A DNA stretch of 64,000 bases from Acidimicrobiia bacterium (GTDB taxonomy: Bacteria; Actinomycetota; Acidimicrobiia; Acidimicrobiales; Aldehydirespiratoraceae): the NCBI GenBank assembly GCA_022820805.1, contig JAJEEV010000043.1, forward strand, positions 75,363-139,362, given 5' to 3'. Below, one piece after another: positions 20,784-27,707 of the stretch. Under the pieces are notes generated by a model. The model was not told the DNA's origin, searched no databases, and saw nothing but the letters and a program-made list of their open reading frames with translations. The first letter of the stretch is position 1, and every line of letters begins with the position of its first letter. Position numbers and translations under genes: made by a program.

Positions 20784-20812
20784 ATGGCAGTGACGAGATT
20801 ATGGCAGTGACG
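20784..20812 (+). repeat. Duplicated start region of the M24 gene
   Basis: ATGGCAGTGACG occurs at 20784-20795 and again at 20801-20812, a 17-base offset. The first ATG opens an eight-codon frame ending at TGA and overlapping the second ATG, which is the one in frame with the protein. The upstream copy may be a translational leader or a recent small duplication. Confidence 0.45.
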
Positions 20813-22030
20813 CTCGACCTGGACCCGGCTCGCCGCAGGCTGGCCGAGTTGCCCGAGGTGGATGTGGAGCGGATGGCTCTGGAACGACTCGGCCGTTTGC
20901 AGGCGGAGATGGCCGAGCGCGACATCGGGGGGATGCTGCTGTACGACCCGGTCAACGTGCGCTACGCCACCGGCACCCGCAACATGCAGGTGTGGGCCAT
21001 GCACAACTCGTCGCGCTACTGCCTGGTGCCGGCCGAGGGCGGGGCGGTGGTGTTCGACTTCGTCCACTGCGAGCACCTGTCGGAGCACCTGCCCACGGTG
21101 GCGGAGTCCCGGCCGGCCAAGATGTGGATCTTCCACATCTCGGGCTCGCGGCGCCAGGAGGTCATGGCGGCCTGGGCCGCGGAGCTGGCCGATGCGGTCG
21201 TTGAGCGCTGCGGCAACCGCCGGCTGGCCGTAGACCGGCTCGACGGCGACCCGAGGCGGGCTCTGGAGGCCCACGGCATCGAGGTGTCCTTCGGTCAGGA
21301 CCTGGTGGAGTACGCCCGCCGCATCAAGACGGTCGACGAGCAGGTGGCCCAGCGTCACGCCGCCGTCATCTGCGCCTCGGCGCTCGCCCAGATGCGCGAC
21401 GCCACCCGACCGGGTGCCACCGAGAACGAGCTGTGGTCGATCCTGATGGGCGTGAACGTCGCCCTCGACGGCGACTACACCGAGAGCCGCATGGTCGTGT
21501 CCGGTCCGCGCACCAATCCCTGGTACACCGAGGCCAGCAACCGGCGGGTCCGGGCGGGCGAGCTGCTGGCCCTCGACACCGACATGGTGGGCCCCCACGG
21601 CTACAGCTGCGACATGTCGCGCACCTGGTTGTGCCATCCGGCCAGACCGACCGCCGAGCAGAAGACGCTCTACGGCCTGGCCTACGAGCAGGTCCATCAC
21701 AACATGGGGCTCCTGCGTCCCGGTCTGACCATGCGGGAGCTGGCCGAGCGGTCGTGGCGGATCCCGGACCGCTACGAGCCCCTCGAGTGCGGGGCGGTGA
21801 TCCACGGGATAGGGCTGTGCAACGAGTACCCGCAGCTGGTGCCCCGGAAATGGTTCGACGACCTGGGGTACGACGCCGTGTTGGAACCGGACATGACAGT
21901 GTGCGTCGAGAGCTATATCGGAGAGCCCGGCGGCCACGAGGGCGTCAAGCTGGAGGAGATGGTCCGCATCACCGAGTCGGGCTCCGATCTGGTCGGCGTG
22001 TTCGACTTCGAGGCCGAACTCCTGTCCTAG
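20801..22030 (+). CDS. M24-family protein resembling DMSP lyase DddP
   Basis: 409-aa pita-bread-fold metalloprotein. Putative metal ligands are Asp259, Asp261 and Asp271 (LALDTDMVGPHGYSCDMS), His335 (VIHGIG), Glu370 (CVES) and Glu385 (KLEEM). Their spacing (2, 10, 64, 35, 15) equals that of the six ligands I recall for the Ruegeria DMSP lyase DddP (Asp295, Asp297, Asp307, His371, Glu406, Glu421). N-terminal LYDPVNVRYATGTRNMQVW and SGPRTNPW also resemble DddP. However, the catalytic Asp of DddP (HGVGLCDEWP) is Asn341 here (HGIGLCNEYP) and the catalytic Tyr position appears to be Cys330. It may therefore be an Xaa-Pro-type peptidase or a DddP relative with a different reaction. Confidence 0.75.
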   Translation: MAVTLDLDPARRRLAELPEVDVERMALERLGRLQAEMAERDIGGMLLYDPVNVRYATGTRNMQVWAMHNSSRYCLVPAEGGAVVFDFVHCEHLSEHLPTVAESRPAKMWIFHISGSRRQEVMAAWAAELADAVVERCGNRRLAVDRLDGDPRRALEAHGIEVSFGQDLVEYARRIKTVDEQVAQRHAAVICASALAQMRDATRPGATENELWSILMGVNVALDGDYTESRMVVSGPRTNPWYTEASNRRVRAGELLALDTDMVGPHGYSCDMSRTWLCHPARPTAEQKTLYGLAYEQVHHNMGLLRPGLTMRELAERSWRIPDRYEPLECGAVIHGIGLCNEYPQLVPRKWFDDLGYDAVLEPDMTVCVESYIGEPGGHEGVKLEEMVRITESGSDLVGVFDFEAELLS

Positions 22031-22072
22031 CCGAGCGTTACGGTGAGCGGGGCCGAACTGCCATGGGGCGAT

Positions 22073-22089
22073 CGGAGGGGAGCCGTTCA
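22073..22089 (+). repeat. Segmental duplication marker, copy 1
   Basis: CGGAGGGGAGCCGTTCA here is identical to 23559-23575. In both places it is followed by a similar start region (AGCGGG, then GGCATCCCG) and then, about 130 bases on, by the 3' end of a coiled-coil gene on the minus strand. The two segments bracket sodC. Confidence 0.6.
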
Positions 22090-22090
22090 C

Positions 22091-22201
22091 ATGAGCGCCG
22101 AGCGGGTCGTCATGGGCATCCCGTCGGTCAACGGCGCCCTCTCGAGCGGCTGCCGCGCTGCAGACGGCGTCGCAGACCTGCTCGCAACTAGTCCTGACTG
22201 A
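22091..22201 (+). CDS. Possible small protein of 36 aa
   Basis: An ATG preceded by a strong GGAGGGGAG ribosome site opens a 36-residue frame (MSAERVVMGIPSVNGALSSG and onward, ending SPD). A related start (NAKRADVHGIIGIPVT, GTG at 23578) follows the duplicated copy of the ribosome site. The good ribosome site suggests translation, but the peptide matches nothing I know and may be the beginning of a lost gene. Confidence 0.3.
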   Translation: MSAERVVMGIPSVNGALSSGCRAADGVADLLATSPD

Positions 22202-22221
22202 ACGGCTTCTGAGCGGGCGGC

Positions 22222-22638
22222 TCAGTATGGGGTCGGGTCGGGGATGCCGATCCCGAGGAAGCCCTCGATGCGGGCCAGCCGCTCACCATTCTCGGCAACC
22301 TGGGCCCGCAGCTTGTCGAACTCGGTGCGCAGTTCCGTGCGCAGTTCCGTGCGCAGTGCGCTGTGGGCGGCGGTGAGCTCGGTGCGCAGTTCGGTGCGCA
22401 GTTCGTTATGGGCGGCGGTGAGCTCGGCCCTCAGCGTGTCGATACTCTGCTGCTGGTTCCAGATGATGGCGAACACGCCCAACACGACGGCCACGAGTTG
22501 AGCGACGGGGATGAGCTGGGGGAACCGCGGCGCCGCGGTGCGGGAGTGTTCCTCGCCGGGTGCTTCCGCGGCGGCTAGGGGACCGGCCTGCGGCACCGGC
22601 AGGTCGTCCGGTGCCGCCAGGGTGTCAGGACTCGCCAT
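22222..22638 (-). CDS. Membrane-anchored coiled-coil protein
   Basis: 138 aa. A Pro/Ala-rich cytosolic N-terminus is followed by one membrane segment (LIPVAQLVAVVLGVFAIIW, about residues 42-60) and a coiled coil made of repeats of ELRTEL and ELTAAHNELRTEL, ending in ARIEGFLGIGIPDP. The DNA repeats (GTGCGCAGTTC-like) are visible. The AT-rich stretch 22643-22700 just upstream probably holds its promoter. Function unknown; a paralog lies at 23674. Confidence 0.7.
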   Translation of the reverse strand: MASPDTLAAPDDLPVPQAGPLAAAEAPGEEHSRTAAPRFPQLIPVAQLVAVVLGVFAIIWNQQQSIDTLRAELTAAHNELRTELRTELTAAHSALRTELRTELRTEFDKLRAQVAENGERLARIEGFLGIGIPDPTPY

Positions 22639-22931
22639 ACCGCTACCTTACATTCCAAATCATGCTGTGCAACATAATATCATGAGATATATGTCACCGC
22701 CGAGAGCGCTGTACTGGGCTATGGGAGTTCAGGCCTGGTTCGACTTGGGTGACCCCCACCCGCTCGTCTCCGACGGGTCGACACTCGAGCAGAGTTGGAG
22801 GTATACGACCCTGCCCTCGCTGATCTCATGCAGGAGATGCTCGGTGAGGCGGTGGTCTCCTCGCCCTGCCACCCCGACGCCACATCTCGGATCCATGAGA
22901 CGGGCCGCATCCAAGCGACTGGTGGGGTGAC

Positions 22932-23474
22932 TCAGCTCCGCTCGATCACGCCGCAGGCGACGCGGTCCCCGGCGCCGGCTTCCGCTCCGTAGGTGTCGGG
23001 CTTGGCGTGGATGATGATCGCCGAACCGTCGGAGTCGAACACCGACGTGTCACCGCTGGCGGCCAGCGTTACCTGGTCGGTGAAGTAGTCCGCTCGGGCG
23101 GTGCCGTCGCCGGCGGCATGTATGTTCGGGAGGTCCCCAGCATGGGCTCCCTCGGTGTGCATGAAGCCGTGGCCGTGCTCGCCGGGAGCGAAATGGCCAC
23201 CGGCCGCGGAGAAGTCCGGTGCGCAGGCACCGACCTCGTGGATGTGGAACCCGTGGGGCCCGGGGGTCAAGCCGTTGACGTCGGCCGACACCAGCACGCC
23301 GTTGGGCCCCTGCTGCAGGGTGACGGTGCCCATGGGCGCGCCGTCGGTTCCCGACATCGTCGCCGACGCGGTCTGTCCCACGCCGGCTATGTCGTCCTCA
23401 CTGCATGCCGCGAGCCCCGCCACCACAAGCAGCCCGACCGCTGCGATGACCATGGACTGTCGATTTCGTAGCAT
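22932..23474 (-). CDS. sodC: Cu/Zn superoxide dismutase, lipoprotein type
   Basis: 180-aa secreted superoxide dismutase. The signal ends in a lipobox VAGLAAC, so the enzyme is anchored outside the membrane. Copper and zinc ligands are seen in GFHIHEVGAC, GGHFAPGEHGHG, MHTEGAHAGDLPN and IIIHAKPD, and the disulfide cysteines in GACAP and VACGV. It removes external superoxide. It is flanked by the two duplicated coiled-coil genes. Confidence 0.95.
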   Translation of the reverse strand: MLRNRQSMVIAAVGLLVVAGLAACSEDDIAGVGQTASATMSGTDGAPMGTVTLQQGPNGVLVSADVNGLTPGPHGFHIHEVGACAPDFSAAGGHFAPGEHGHGFMHTEGAHAGDLPNIHAAGDGTARADYFTDQVTLAASGDTSVFDSDGSAIIIHAKPDTYGAEAGAGDRVACGVIERS

Positions 23475-23558
23475 CCTGCCTCCTGGATCCAGATCTCATT
23501 GAGAGCCCTGCTGCCCGTTTCGTTTACGGTGCGTGCACCCGAACCACAGTATGACTCT

Positions 23559-23575
23559 CGGAGGGGAGCCGTTCA
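23559..23575 (+). repeat. Segmental duplication marker, copy 2
   Basis: Second copy of CGGAGGGGAGCCGTTCA (first at 22073-22089), again upstream of a coiled-coil gene end. Confidence 0.6.
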
Positions 23576-23673
23576 TGTGAATGCCAAGCGGGCAGACGTT
23601 CACGGGATCATCGGCATCCCGGTGACTCGTGCGGGTTCCTGCCCCTGCGTCGGGCGGCTGCTGGACTGGCGGC

Positions 23674-23973
23674 TCACTCTGGGGGCGGGTCGGGGACTCC
23701 GATCCCGAGGAAGCCCTCGATGCGGGCCAGCCGCTGGCCATTGTCGGCTACCTGGGCGCGCAGCTCGTCGAACTCGCTGCGCAGTTCGGTGCGCAGTTCG
23801 TTGTGGGCGGCGGTGAGCTCGGTGCGAAGTTCGGTTCGCAGTTCGTTGTGGGCGGCGGTGAGTTCGGTGCGCAGTTCGTTGTGGGCGGCGGTGAACTCGG
23901 CCCTCAGCGTGCCGGAGCGAGGCGCCAGAACACGATGCGCTTCACTGCCGACATGGACCTTTTCTTCGAGCAC
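23674..23973 (-). CDS. Coiled-coil paralog lacking the membrane segment
   Basis: 99 aa. From residue 22 (TLRAEFTAAHNELRTEL) to the end (ARIEGFLGIGVPDPPPE) it matches the protein at 22222-22638, with one more TAAHNELRTEL repeat, but the membrane segment and N-terminus are replaced by about 20 unrelated residues. It is either a soluble variant or a 5'-truncated pseudogene. On the plus strand opposite its start, 23935-24033 holds an unrelated 32-residue open fragment (MRFTADMDLFFEHADEL and onward) that may be another gene remnant. Confidence 0.5.
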   Translation of the reverse strand: MLEEKVHVGSEAHRVLAPRSGTLRAEFTAAHNELRTELTAAHNELRTELRTELTAAHNELRTELRSEFDELRAQVADNGQRLARIEGFLGIGVPDPPPE

Positions 23974-24069
23974 GCCGACGAGCTCGCCTTCCCCGAGTTC
24001 CTCGTAGAGATCGAGGCCACAGCCACGCGCTAGCGGTCAGCGCAATTTGGACAGCAGGCTGGGTTTGAG

Positions 24070-24462
24070 TGGAGCTGGGGAGAATCGAACTCCCGTCCGT
24101 CAGGCGGATGTCGGGCTTGCTACGACCATTCCCGAGCTTGCGGCTTGCGGCTGCCGCCACGCCGGGTCGTGCGGATCCGAGGATCCGGCCGCCGGATCTT
24201 CCTCCGGTGCCAGCGGTCTTTGCCTGCCGTCAGCGGGTCTCTCCCTGCCGTCCACCGCTGCTTCTGGTGCCAGGCTGCAGCGGTCTGGCCCCGCGTGCCA
24301 TTGCTGGTCGCGATGATTCTCGTTGCTAGATCAGGTCAGATCAGGCGGCGAGAACGAGAACGTCGTCTTCGGCGTCTCTTTGGTTGCCCCGTTTATGGAG
24401 TCTGAGCAACTCCGGTCGCACTCCGCGGCGTCCTGGTCCCGACGTCGAAACCGGTCAGCCCC
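24070..24462 (-). ncRNA. ssrA: Transfer-messenger RNA
   Basis: The 5' end GGGGCTGACCGGTTTCGAC pairs through its first seven bases with CAGCTCC at the 3' end (24071-24077 on the plus strand). The T-arm GGGAG-TTCGATT-CTCCC precedes the acceptor 3' strand. CCA is not encoded (A then CTC). A tag reading frame is present at 24388-24341. With SmpB, tmRNA rescues stalled ribosomes and marks the nascent chain for proteolysis. SmpB is encoded upstream on the same strand. Confidence 0.95.
24341..24388 (-). other. tmRNA proteolysis tag reading frame
   Basis: The frame resuming at GGC reads GNQRDAEDDVLVLAA and then TGA. It ends LVLAA rather than the common ALAA, still with the Leu-Ala-Ala recognised by ClpXP. 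The Gly resume codon is by inspection; Ala is more common. Confidence 0.8.
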
Positions 24463-24531
24463 TTGTGCAGTCTCGCTTTTCAAGCTGCGCCCCCCGAAGG
24501 GGCCAGTCATGATACTCGTCGCGGCTGACGG

Positions 24532-25146
24532 TCAGGCCGGGGAGCTGAGCGCCGTCCGGATGCGGTCTCGGGCTACCCATAGGCGCAGCAGCACGAGCAG
24601 GGCCAGGAGAATGGCGGTCGAGCCGTACACCATGATCGGCACCGCCTCCACCAGCACGCCGTAGAAACCCCACTTCAGGCCCTCCAGCACGGTCAGCAAC
24701 CAGGTCCAGGGCGACACCCCGACCGGCGTGTGCGAGCGCCACGCCGCCACCACCGAGGGCCCGAGATACAGCCCGTTGGACAGGCCCAGCACCGTGCCCA
24801 GCACCGTCCAGCCCGCGGCCTGCTGGATCACCACCGACGCCAGCGCGATCGCGCCGCTCATGAGAAGGCCGGCGCGGATGCGGGCGCCGTTGCGATGAAG
24901 CAGGACCAGCGCCAGCAAGAAGCTGACGACCGCGACGATGATCGACGGGATCGTGACCCAGAACCTCCCCTCGATCACATAGGCGAGCCAGCCCAGGTTG
25001 ATGGTCGCGCCTCCCGCCGCCCATGCCGGCGACACGCCCTCGGTGCGCCCTGTGCGTATCAGCCTCACGATCTGGGGCACGATCTGCACGAACGTCACCG
25101 CGGTGGCCACGATGCCGACCAGGTTGGCGAACTCGGCTCGGCTCAT
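24532..25146 (-). CDS. PQ-loop / SWEET-like membrane protein
   Basis: 204-aa integral membrane protein with about seven hydrophobic segments and two PQ-loop repeats: FVQIVPQIVRLIRTGRTEGVS near residue 18 and a degenerate one, NGLYLGPSVVAAW, near residue 130. This layout is like eukaryotic SWEET or lysosomal PQ-loop transporters and unlike the single-repeat bacterial SemiSWEETs, although the second proline-glutamine is altered. Its ATG overlaps the smpB stop (ATGA), so it is translated with smpB; ssrA follows 69 bases downstream. Substrate unknown. Confidence 0.75.
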   Translation of the reverse strand: MSRAEFANLVGIVATAVTFVQIVPQIVRLIRTGRTEGVSPAWAAGGATINLGWLAYVIEGRFWVTIPSIIVAVVSFLLALVLLHRNGARIRAGLLMSGAIALASVVIQQAAGWTVLGTVLGLSNGLYLGPSVVAAWRSHTPVGVSPWTWLLTVLEGLKWGFYGVLVEAVPIMVYGSTAILLALLVLLRLWVARDRIRTALSSPA

Positions 25147-25655
25147 GGCCGGTCTCTTGAGCGGCGTCGGCGGCCTGCGGCCATCGAGCGGGCCGCCTCG
25201 GCGTCGGCGTCGCGCTGCTGGATGTCGCGGCGCCGGTCGGACCGGGTGCGGCCCCGGGCCAGGGCCAGCGCGATCTTGGCCCGGCCACCGGCGAAGTACA
25301 GGGCCAGCGGCACCAGCGCCAGCCGCTCCTGATCGACGCGGGACTTCAGGCGCAGGATCTCGCGGCGGTGGGCCAGCAGCTTGCGGACCCGGTCGGGGTC
25401 GGAGCGGAACGACTGCGAGGCGTGCGAGTACGGCGAGATGTGCAGGTTGTGCAGCCACAGCTCGCCCCGGTCGACCCGGGCCCAGCTCTCGGCGATCTGC
25501 ACCTGGCCCTCCCGCAGCGACTTGACCTCGCTGCCCTCCAGCACCAGACCGACCTCGAGGGTCTCCAGGACGTCGAAATTCCGACGGGCGCGCCGATTGG
25601 TGGCGACCACCGACGCTCCGTCCGGGACGTCGCGGGGCTTCTGCGACCTGGCCAT
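25143..25655 (-). CDS. smpB: SsrA-binding protein SmpB
   Basis: 170-aa partner of tmRNA. Family landmarks: NRRARRNFDVLETLEVGLVL, GSEVKSLREGQVQIAESW, LHNLHISPY and the basic C-terminal tail LARGRTRSDRRRDIQQRD. I start at the ATG at 25655; a GTG three codons upstream is possible. In other actinobacteria smpB follows ftsX; here it has its own site. Confidence 0.96.
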   Translation of the reverse strand: MARSQKPRDVPDGASVVATNRRARRNFDVLETLEVGLVLEGSEVKSLREGQVQIAESWARVDRGELWLHNLHISPYSHASQSFRSDPDRVRKLLAHRREILRLKSRVDQERLALVPLALYFAGGRAKIALALARGRTRSDRRRDIQQRDADAEAARSMAAGRRRRSRDRP

Positions 25656-25688
25656 CGCAGCCACGGTACCGGTGGCGGTGAGATTGGC

Positions 25689-25811
25689 GGGCGGGAGCCG
25701 CCGGAAGGGGCGCCGGGCGCGGCGTTGAGCCAGCCGGGGCAGGGGAGAAGCGGCGGGGCGGGAGCCGCCGGGCGCGGTGTCGAGCCAGCCAGCGGGCAGG
25801 GGAGAAGCGGC
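25689..25811. repeat. Imperfect direct repeat of about 60 bp
   Basis: Units 25689-25754 and 25756-25811 share GGGCGGGAGCCGCCGG at the start, GAGCCAGCC in the middle and GCAGGGGAGAAGCGGC at the end. They fill the divergent region between smpB and the JAMM gene and may include regulatory sites. Confidence 0.6.
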
Positions 25812-25832
25812 CCGCCGGTATGGTTCGGTGGG

Positions 25833-26276
25833 ATGCTAGAGATGTCAGCGGAGATGCAGGCGACGATGGTGGCCCACGCCATCGCCGGCCTTCCCCACGA
25901 GGCCTGCGGCCTGTTCGCCGGCCGGCCCGGCTCCAACCGCATCGAGCGGTTCTTTCCGATGCGCAACGCGGCCGAGTCCCGCGAGATATACGTGCTCGAC
26001 GGCCTGGAGATGATGGACGTGGAGCGCACCGCCGACGAAGCCGGCCTGACCGTCATGGGCGTGATGCACTCCCACACCCACACCACCAACTACCCGTCGC
26101 CCACCGACATCGCCGACGCGGCCCGCTTCGACCCCTTCGGAGCGTGGCGCTTCATCATCGTGTCGTTGCGCCACCCCGAGCCGTCGCTGCGGTCCTACCG
26201 CATCCTCGACGGCAATGTCGACGAGGAGCCCGTCAGGATCGACGGCTCCCGCCGATCGACGGCGCCCGCTAATTGA
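25833..26276 (+). CDS. JAMM/MPN metalloprotease, Mec-like
   Basis: 147-aa zinc protease. The JAMM motif is MGVMHSHTHTTNYPSPTDI (HxH, then Ser and Asp ten residues on) with the upstream Glu in LPHEACGLFAG. Such proteins (Mec, Rv1334) cut the CysO-cysteine adduct in the CysM cysteine pathway of mycobacteria. A CysM homolog lies 4.4 kb downstream; a CysO gene is not visible in between. Start ATG at 25833. Confidence 0.9.
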   Translation: MLEMSAEMQATMVAHAIAGLPHEACGLFAGRPGSNRIERFFPMRNAAESREIYVLDGLEMMDVERTADEAGLTVMGVMHSHTHTTNYPSPTDIADAARFDPFGAWRFIIVSLRHPEPSLRSYRILDGNVDEEPVRIDGSRRSTAPAN

Positions 26277-26313
26277 CGGCTCCCGCGGATCGGCGGCCGC
26301 TGCTGGCTTCGAG

Positions 26314-27666
26314 CTAGTCGCCGAGCAGCTCGCGAGCAGCCGCGGCGGCAACCACGCCGGGCGCCTCCAGCGGCCCGAAGTGGCCCAGGCTCTCGAAGCT
26401 CAGGAAGCGTCCCTGGGGCAGCGCGTCGGCGACCGCGGGCGCGAAGGCCCCGGGGTTGGGCACACCGGCGACCGTTCCGGCGGCCACCGCCGCGGGCACG
26501 CTGATGCCGGCTGCCTCCTCCGTCGGCAGGCCGCCGCTGGCCTCGAACGTGCGGGCCTCGGTCTCCGCCGAGCACGCCAGGCGCACCCGCCCGTCAGGGA
26601 GTTCCACGAAGCCGCCCTCGACGTAGGCGGCCAGAGCGTCGGCTCGCATGACCCCCAGCGGCGACCGGCTCGAGTACCGGGCCAGAGCCTCGGCGCGGGA
26701 ATTGAAGACCTCGCGGCGGTTGCGGGCCCCCGCGGCCAGCGGGTTGGCGTTCGGAGCGTCGAAGAAGCCTCTCGGCAGCACGATCGGCTCGTACAGGAAC
26801 AGCCCTGCGAACGTTCCCGGCCGCGACTGCTCGGCCATTAGCAGCGCCGCGCCGCCCATCGAGTGGCCGAACCCGTACAACCGCTCAGAACCGATCGCGG
26901 CCGCGCAGGCGGCCACATCGGCGCCCATCCCGCTCCATGCGTAGTCGTCGTCGGGCGCGGGCCCCGAGGAGCCGTGGCCCCGGAAGTCCAGCGCCCAGAC
27001 CCTGAAGTCCTCCTCGAGGCACTTCGCGAGTGGCCGGTAGGCGAGCCCGTGGAAGCCGGTGGCGTGACAAACCAAGAGGTCAGGGCCGGATCCGCCCATC
27101 ATCCTCAACGTCAGCTTCACACCGTCTCCGGATCGGACCTCGACGGTGTCCTCCCGCTTGGAGGTCGCGCCGGCCGGATCCCCGGAAGCAGGGCTCGCAG
27201 CGGTCTCGACGGCGGGGTGGCGGCGGCCGAAGAAGCCCCGACCGTGGGAGGTGAACACGACGCGGCCGTGCTGGTTGGTCATCGTGCAGGCGATGAACAC
27301 CGTGCCCCGGTCGGCGTGGCGCGTCGACGGCCGGGCGTCGATGATCTCCACCGTCGCGCTCAGCGAGTCCCCGGGGCGCACCGGCTCGTGCCAGCGCACC
27401 TCCTGCATTCCCGAGGAGCCCCGGCCGTCGGCATGAGCCATCACGGTGTCGATCCACAGCCGGGCCCACGCCGAGCAGGTGTGCCAGCCGCTGGCGATCA
27501 GCCCCCCGAAGGGGGACTCCAGCGCGGCCTGCGGATCGGTGTGGAAGTACTGCGGGTCGAAGCGGCGACCGAAGTCGATGATCTCGGACTCGGTCATCTC
27601 GTAGGTCCCGAGCTCGATCACATCACCAGGCGTGAAGTCCTCGAAGAACACCGTGGGCTCGCGCAT
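26314..27666 (-). CDS. MaoC-like hotdog domain fused to an alpha/beta hydrolase
   Basis: One 450-aa frame joins two enzymes. Residues 1-150 form a MaoC-type hotdog hydratase with the catalytic Asp-His pair in RRFDPQYFHTDPQAA and the Ser/Gly region LIASGWHTC. After a short linker rich in Ala, Ser and Thr, residues 175-450 form an alpha/beta hydrolase (HATGFHGLAYRP, nucleophile GFGHSMGGAALL, C-terminal His in ESLGHFGPLEAP). MaoC domains hydrate enoyl-CoA; a fused thioesterase-like hydrolase could release the product. No frame break is visible at the junction. The fusion is unusual. Confidence 0.85.
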   Translation of the reverse strand: MREPTVFFEDFTPGDVIELGTYEMTESEIIDFGRRFDPQYFHTDPQAALESPFGGLIASGWHTCSAWARLWIDTVMAHADGRGSSGMQEVRWHEPVRPGDSLSATVEIIDARPSTRHADRGTVFIACTMTNQHGRVVFTSHGRGFFGRRHPAVETAASPASGDPAGATSKREDTVEVRSGDGVKLTLRMMGGSGPDLLVCHATGFHGLAYRPLAKCLEEDFRVWALDFRGHGSSGPAPDDDYAWSGMGADVAACAAAIGSERLYGFGHSMGGAALLMAEQSRPGTFAGLFLYEPIVLPRGFFDAPNANPLAAGARNRREVFNSRAEALARYSSRSPLGVMRADALAAYVEGGFVELPDGRVRLACSAETEARTFEASGGLPTEEAAGISVPAAVAAGTVAGVPNPGAFAPAVADALPQGRFLSFESLGHFGPLEAPGVVAAAAARELLGD

Positions 27667-27707
27667 CGGGCGTATTTCTATCGGCTGGGTTGCGCCGATA
27701 GCTTCGG

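Noticed and set aside
20681-20800. N-terminal extension of the M24 protein with CARCGH, zinc-ribbon-like
   Set aside because: The frame is open but DddP-like proteins do not have it, and the ATG at 20801 fits the family better.
22795-22992. Short plus-strand open frame near sodC (EVYDPALADLMQEMLGEAV)
   Set aside because: It reads somewhat like protein but has no clear start or family match and runs into the sodC 3' end.
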